DNA of 64,000 nucleotides from Brachybacterium subflavum (lineage in GTDB: Bacteria > Actinomycetota > Actinomycetes > Actinomycetales > Dermabacteraceae). The notes under the pieces were generated by a model. It did no database searches. It had not been told where the DNA came from and saw nothing but the letters and a program-made list of their open reading frames with translations. The DNA is taken from positions 130,290 through 194,289 of the forward strand of contig NZ_VIGP01000006.1 of NCBI RefSeq assembly GCF_009299795.1, given 5' to 3'. Shown here in pieces: positions 60,951 to 64,000 of this stretch (position 1 is its first letter; each line of letters starts with the position of its first letter). A program made the translations under genes and the position numbers.

Positions 60951-61936
60951 GCCCGGTCCTCCGCATCCTCGGCGCCGCCCACGAGCTCGGCGAACCGGGC
61001 GAGGTCCACGTTCCCGCCCGAGAGGATCACGCCCACGCGGGGCCGTCTGCCGAGGTCGCCGGCCAGCTCCCGCGCCTGTGCGACGGCGGCGGCGAGGCCC
61101 AGGCAGCCCGTCGGCTCCACCACGGTCTTCATCCGCGCTGCGAGGAACCGCATCTGGGCGACGAGCTCGTCGTCGCTCGCAGTGAGGATGCCGCTCGCGC
61201 GCTCTCGGATGATCGCGAAGGTCGTGTCGCCGACGCGCGTGGTCTGCGCGCCGTCGGCGATGGTGCGCGGCACGTCGATGGACACCGGCTCGCCCGCCTC
61301 GAGGGAGCGGCACACGTCGTCCCCGGCCTCCGGCTCCACGCCGAACACGCGACAGGCGGGGGAGAGGGTTCCCGCGGCGAGCAGACTGCCCGAGAGCAGG
61401 CCCCCGCCTCCGCAGGGCACGAACAGCAGGTCGAGATCGCCCACGTCCTCGAGGAGCTCGAGGGCCGCGGTGCCCTGGCCGGCGATGATCGCCGGATGGT
61501 CGAAGGGCGGGATGACCTCCGCGCCCTGCTCGTGGGCGATGCTGCGCGCGATCGCGGTGCGGTCCTCGCGGTAGCGGTCGTAGAGGACCACTTCGGCGCC
61601 GTAGCCGCGGGTCGCGGCGAGCTTCGCCGCCGGGGAGTCCTCCGGCATGACGATGGTGGCGCGGCGCCCCTGCTCGCGCGCCGCGAGCGCGACCGCCTGC
61701 GCATGGTTGCCGGAGGAGAACGCGACCACGGGCGTCCCGGGGGCGAGGGCGCTCAGCGCCGTGAAGGCGCCGCGGAACTTGAACGCCCCCACGCGCTGCA
61801 GGTTCTCCGCCTTCAGCAGCATCTCGCAGCCGGTCAGAGCGTCGAGCGTGCGGGAGGTGAGCACGGGCGTGCGATGGGCGACGCCGTCCAGGAGGCACGC
61901 GGCCTCGCGCACGTCGGCGATCGTGGGTGCGCTCAC
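60947..61936 (-). CDS. Threonine/serine dehydratase-like PLP enzyme
   Basis: A 329-residue fold-type II PLP enzyme. GAFKFRGAF contains the PLP Lys, SSGNHAQAVALAAREQG the phosphate-binding neighbour, and PCGGGGLLSG the Gly-rich phosphate loop. It lacks the ACT-like regulatory domain of biosynthetic IlvA, so it resembles catabolic threonine ammonia-lyase or serine racemase. A GTG start was chosen because GAAGGAACC lies just upstream. Confidence 0.88.
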   Translation of the reverse strand: MSAPTIADVREAACLLDGVAHRTPVLTSRTLDALTGCEMLLKAENLQRVGAFKFRGAFTALSALAPGTPVVAFSSGNHAQAVALAAREQGRRATIVMPEDSPAAKLAATRGYGAEVVLYDRYREDRTAIARSIAHEQGAEVIPPFDHPAIIAGQGTAALELLEDVGDLDLLFVPCGGGGLLSGSLLAAGTLSPACRVFGVEPEAGDDVCRSLEAGEPVSIDVPRTIADGAQTTRVGDTTFAIIRERASGILTASDDELVAQMRFLAARMKTVVEPTGCLGLAAAVAQARELAGDLGRRPRVGVILSGGNVDLARFAELVGGAEDAEDRA

Positions 61937-62025
61937 GCGGTTCCTTCTTCCTGCTGCGGCCGGGTCCCGTCCGACTCTATGCGGCCGATGGGACCGGCCG
62001 TCGGACCCCTGCGTACGGTGAGGCC

Positions 62026-62739
62026 ATGGCGACACTGACCACCGGCCCCTTCGGCGACCTCCCCACCGCGCCCTACGACCCGCCCGTGCCGCCGCACGCC
62101 CCCGGCACGGACGTCGTCCAGCGCAGCGTCCGCGACTTCCCCGAGACGGGCCCGGCCGTGGGCTTCGCCGTCGCCGGCACGGTCCTGCACGACTCCGAGG
62201 ACCTCATCGTGATGATGACCGTCCCCGGCTCGGAGATGGCGGGGCGCGGCGGCCCCCGCTCGGGCCCGAACGGCCGGCTCGTCGCACCGGGGGACTGGGA
62301 CGGCTCCTACGAGCTGTCCGCGTGGCGCGGCAGCACGGTGGTGCGCGCGCACCGACCGGGCGAGCCCTGGTCGATCTGGCGCTGGCACGACGGCACGGAC
62401 TGGACGCCCCGCTGGTACGGGAACCTCGAGGCGCCGTGGCGGCGCACCCCGCTCGGCTACGACATGCAGGACTGGGCGCTCGACGTGGTCGCCGAGGGCG
62501 ATCCCGCGACCGACGACTGGCGCGTCGCGATGAAGGACGAGGACGAGCTGGCATGGTTCGTGGACAACGGCACCGCGACCCGCGAGATCGCCGAGCGCAT
62601 CACCGAGGTGGGAGCGACGGTGCGGGGGATCTTCGAGCGCCGCGAGGGTCTGGTCGGCGCCGACTGGGGCGCCTTCGTCCCTCCGGCCGACGCGGGACTC
62701 GTGACGTTTCCGGAGGGCTGGCAGGAGCTGCGACCATGA
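62026..62739 (+). CDS. DUF402 family protein
   Basis: 237 residues. The C-terminal two-thirds has the DUF402 layout: YELSAWRGSTVVRAHRPGEP, WRWHDG, WYGNLEAPWRRTPLGYDMQD and MKDEDELAWFVDNG. The acidic and aromatic residues would form a metal-dependent phosphohydrolase site, as in the FomD relatives. No Shine-Dalgarno; TACGGT ends six bases before the ATG. Confidence 0.82.
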   Translation: MATLTTGPFGDLPTAPYDPPVPPHAPGTDVVQRSVRDFPETGPAVGFAVAGTVLHDSEDLIVMMTVPGSEMAGRGGPRSGPNGRLVAPGDWDGSYELSAWRGSTVVRAHRPGEPWSIWRWHDGTDWTPRWYGNLEAPWRRTPLGYDMQDWALDVVAEGDPATDDWRVAMKDEDELAWFVDNGTATREIAERITEVGATVRGIFERREGLVGADWGAFVPPADAGLVTFPEGWQELRP

Positions 62740-62800
62740 GGCCGCTGCGATCGCCGCTGCCGCTGCCTCCGCAGGTACGACGACGAGAGGGGAGAGCGCC

Positions 62801-63226
62801 ATGGACCAGCGCACGCGGCTGAGCATCCTCCTGGGGTTCCTCGCCGTGCTCGTCCTCGCGATCGTGATCGGGGTCGAGAGTCTCACGGCGGGCGCTATCG
62901 TCGGCGTGCTCGGCTGCCTCGTGGTGCTCTCGATCGGCTGGTGGTCGGGCCGGCGCGGACGCCACATCGCGTGGGCCGAGGCGTCGGCGAAGATCGCCCC
63001 GGGCCGCGCCCTGGTGCTGTGGAAGCCCGGCTGCGTCTACTGCGAGCGTCTGCTGCTGAGTCTGGGGCGCGACCCGTGCGTGACCTGGGTGAACGTGTGG
63101 CAGGACGAGCAGGCGAACGCACGTGTGCGCGAGCTGAACGGCGGCGACGAACTCACGCCTACGGTGATCATCGGCGACCAGGTGCTGCGCAATCCCACGG
63201 CCGACGAGATCCGCGCGCTGCTCTGA
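62801..63226 (+). CDS. Membrane-anchored glutaredoxin-like protein
   Basis: 141 residues: two N-terminal helices (ILLGFLAVLVLAIVIGV and a second to residue ~48), then a glutaredoxin domain with LWKPGCVYCERLLLSLG (Cys78-Val-Tyr-Cys81) and the cis-Pro segment LTPTVIIGD. In mycothiol-using actinobacteria such proteins are mycoredoxin-like and reduce mixed disulfides, here at the membrane's cytoplasmic face. It starts with ATG after GAGAGGGGAG. Confidence 0.87.
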   Translation: MDQRTRLSILLGFLAVLVLAIVIGVESLTAGAIVGVLGCLVVLSIGWWSGRRGRHIAWAEASAKIAPGRALVLWKPGCVYCERLLLSLGRDPCVTWVNVWQDEQANARVRELNGGDELTPTVIIGDQVLRNPTADEIRALL

Positions 63227-63296
63227 TCAGGGCCGATGAGATCCGTCGGACCGATCCGATCCGCAACGGACGTGCCCGCTCGGCGCGGCGAACCGC

Positions 63297-63830
63297 TCAG
63301 CGCGGGGAGGCGGGTGAGGGGCCGACGACGTCCTGCGGACCCGACGCGGTGGGCTGGACGAAGTGCCCCTCCCGGGCGCGCTGCAGCGACGCGACGTCGT
63401 CGAAGCGCAGCAGCGCGGTGAAGCCGAGGAAGACGACGAGCATGGCGAGGATCCCCCATGCGGTGAATCCGAGGCTCTCCGCGAGGAGCACGAGCACCAC
63501 CAGCGGGACCGCCGCGATCGCACTCACCGCGACGACCCTGCCGCTGCGGGTCACGCGCCCTCCGAGATGACGGCGTCGGACGAGTCCTCCGAGGAGGAGC
63601 CCTCCGTACATGAGGACCGCATAGACCAGCCACGGCCACCAGCTCGTGGTCACAGTGGTGAGCACCATCATCACCGCGAGGGCGCCGCAGAGCATCACGG
63701 CCTGGAGCTGCGTGAGCGCCAGCGGGATGGGCCGAGGCGTGCTCCGCTCGGCCGATGCGCCCGTGAGATCCTGCGCCGTGCGCGCTGTCCGGACGCCTTC
63801 GGGTGTCGGTGTCGTCGGCGTCGCCGGCAT
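63297..63830 (-). CDS. Membrane protein of unknown function
   Basis: 177 residues: a Thr/Pro-rich cytoplasmic N-terminus, then four helices (LQAVMLCGALAVMMVLTTV, WLVYAVLMYGGLLLGGLV, VVAVSAIAAVPLVVLVLLA, GILAMLVVFLGFTALL) and a polar tail. The second ATG was chosen since GGGGGAG lies five bases upstream; the first adds nine residues with a poorer site. No family recognised. Confidence 0.65.
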   Translation of the reverse strand: MPATPTTPTPEGVRTARTAQDLTGASAERSTPRPIPLALTQLQAVMLCGALAVMMVLTTVTTSWWPWLVYAVLMYGGLLLGGLVRRRHLGGRVTRSGRVVAVSAIAAVPLVVLVLLAESLGFTAWGILAMLVVFLGFTALLRFDDVASLQRAREGHFVQPTASGPQDVVGPSPASPR

Positions 63831-63945
63831 CGTGCTCCCCCTCGATCGCCGCGCCATGTTCCCCGTCGTGCGGGCCCTGCGCCGCGGAACAGGACCGCTC
63901 CTCGACCGTACGGAACCGTCGCGGACGAGACAACCGTCCGGGTGC

Positions 63946-64000
63946 TCAGGGCGTGCGCACGGCCTCGAAGGCCGAGGCCGGTCGTCGTGAGGGGCGGGTG
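63946..64000 (-). CDS. Possible C-terminal end of a leftward gene
   Basis: From the right edge a frame reads TRPSRRPASAFEAVRTP then stops. It could be the end of a gene lying mostly outside. Too short to identify. Confidence 0.3.
   Translation of the reverse strand, partial: TRPSRRPASAFEAVRTP

Noticed and set aside
63646-63990. Rightward 114-codon frame at the right edge
   Set aside because: It lies antisense to a membrane protein with four good helices and a ribosome-binding site.

Overview
The window is 64 kb of very GC-rich DNA with strong third-position GC, many short 1-8 bp gene overlaps (ATGA, GTGA and TGATG junctions) and numerous starts that look leaderless. With the gene families present (PaaX, WXG100, NadABC with a Nudix regulator, FecCD siderophore uptake, sugar ABC systems without their own ATPase) this points to an actinobacterial chromosome. 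My best guess is a Micrococcales member close to Brachybacterium (Dermabacteraceae). That is inference from style and gene content, not from a marker gene. I see no rRNA, tRNA, CRISPR array, prophage or intact insertion sequence.

Layout. 0-5.7 kb: the end of a GH51 arabinofuranosidase, an ArsR/SRPBCC/DinB-like operon with two matching operators, an MFS efflux pump divergent from its MarR regulator with two palindromic operators, and a sugar-phosphate isomerase. 5.9-16.2 kb: two divergent carbohydrate loci around a LacI regulator. The leftward one has a binding protein, two permeases and a GH130 enzyme; the rightward one has a binding protein, two permeases and a GH43 enzyme. The spacer carries a LacI-type operator, a strong hairpin and two simple-repeat arrays. 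16.2-26.5 kb: a giant YhgE/Pip membrane protein with two blocks of heptad repeats, an MFS transporter, TerC, GluQRS with two abutting in-frame repeat arrays, an AhpD-like protein, a histone-like Lys/Ala-rich membrane protein and a DUF805 protein. 26.6-33.5 kb: cyclophilin, DUF2871, an MMPL transporter, rhomboid protease, an AT-richer spacer with clustered DnaA-box-like words, pyroglutamyl peptidase and a GNAT protein. The cyclophilin/rhomboid pair and the DnaA-box cluster recall the origin-proximal region of actinobacterial chromosomes.

33.6-49.1 kb: PaaX-type regulator, antibiotic-kinase-like protein, GATase, GH25 lysozyme, a complete siderophore ABC system (binding protein, two FecCD permeases, ATPase), PdxH, and a complete peptide ABC operon with a fused double ATPase. 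49.7-52.3 kb: thiolase and acyl-CoA dehydrogenase, translationally coupled. 52.3-54.4 kb: a decayed patch. A WXG100-calpain type effector has lost its catalytic cysteine region through a deletion/frameshift, a VOC-family gene is cut down to its two ends, and an unknown gene is apparently truncated, next to a small intact lipoprotein. 54.6-60.5 kb: a Nudix (NrtR-type) regulator followed by nadA-nadB-nadC and a cysteine desulfurase, a coherent de novo NAD operon. 60.5-64 kb: small membrane proteins, a PLP-dependent threonine dehydratase, a DUF402 protein and a membrane-anchored glutaredoxin.

The most noteworthy signals are the deletion-scarred effector patch, the DnaA-box-like repeat pair at 31.6-31.8 kb, paired operators at several regulators, and a recurring promoter layout in which an NANNNT hexamer ends exactly six bases before a start codon that lacks a Shine-Dalgarno sequence.
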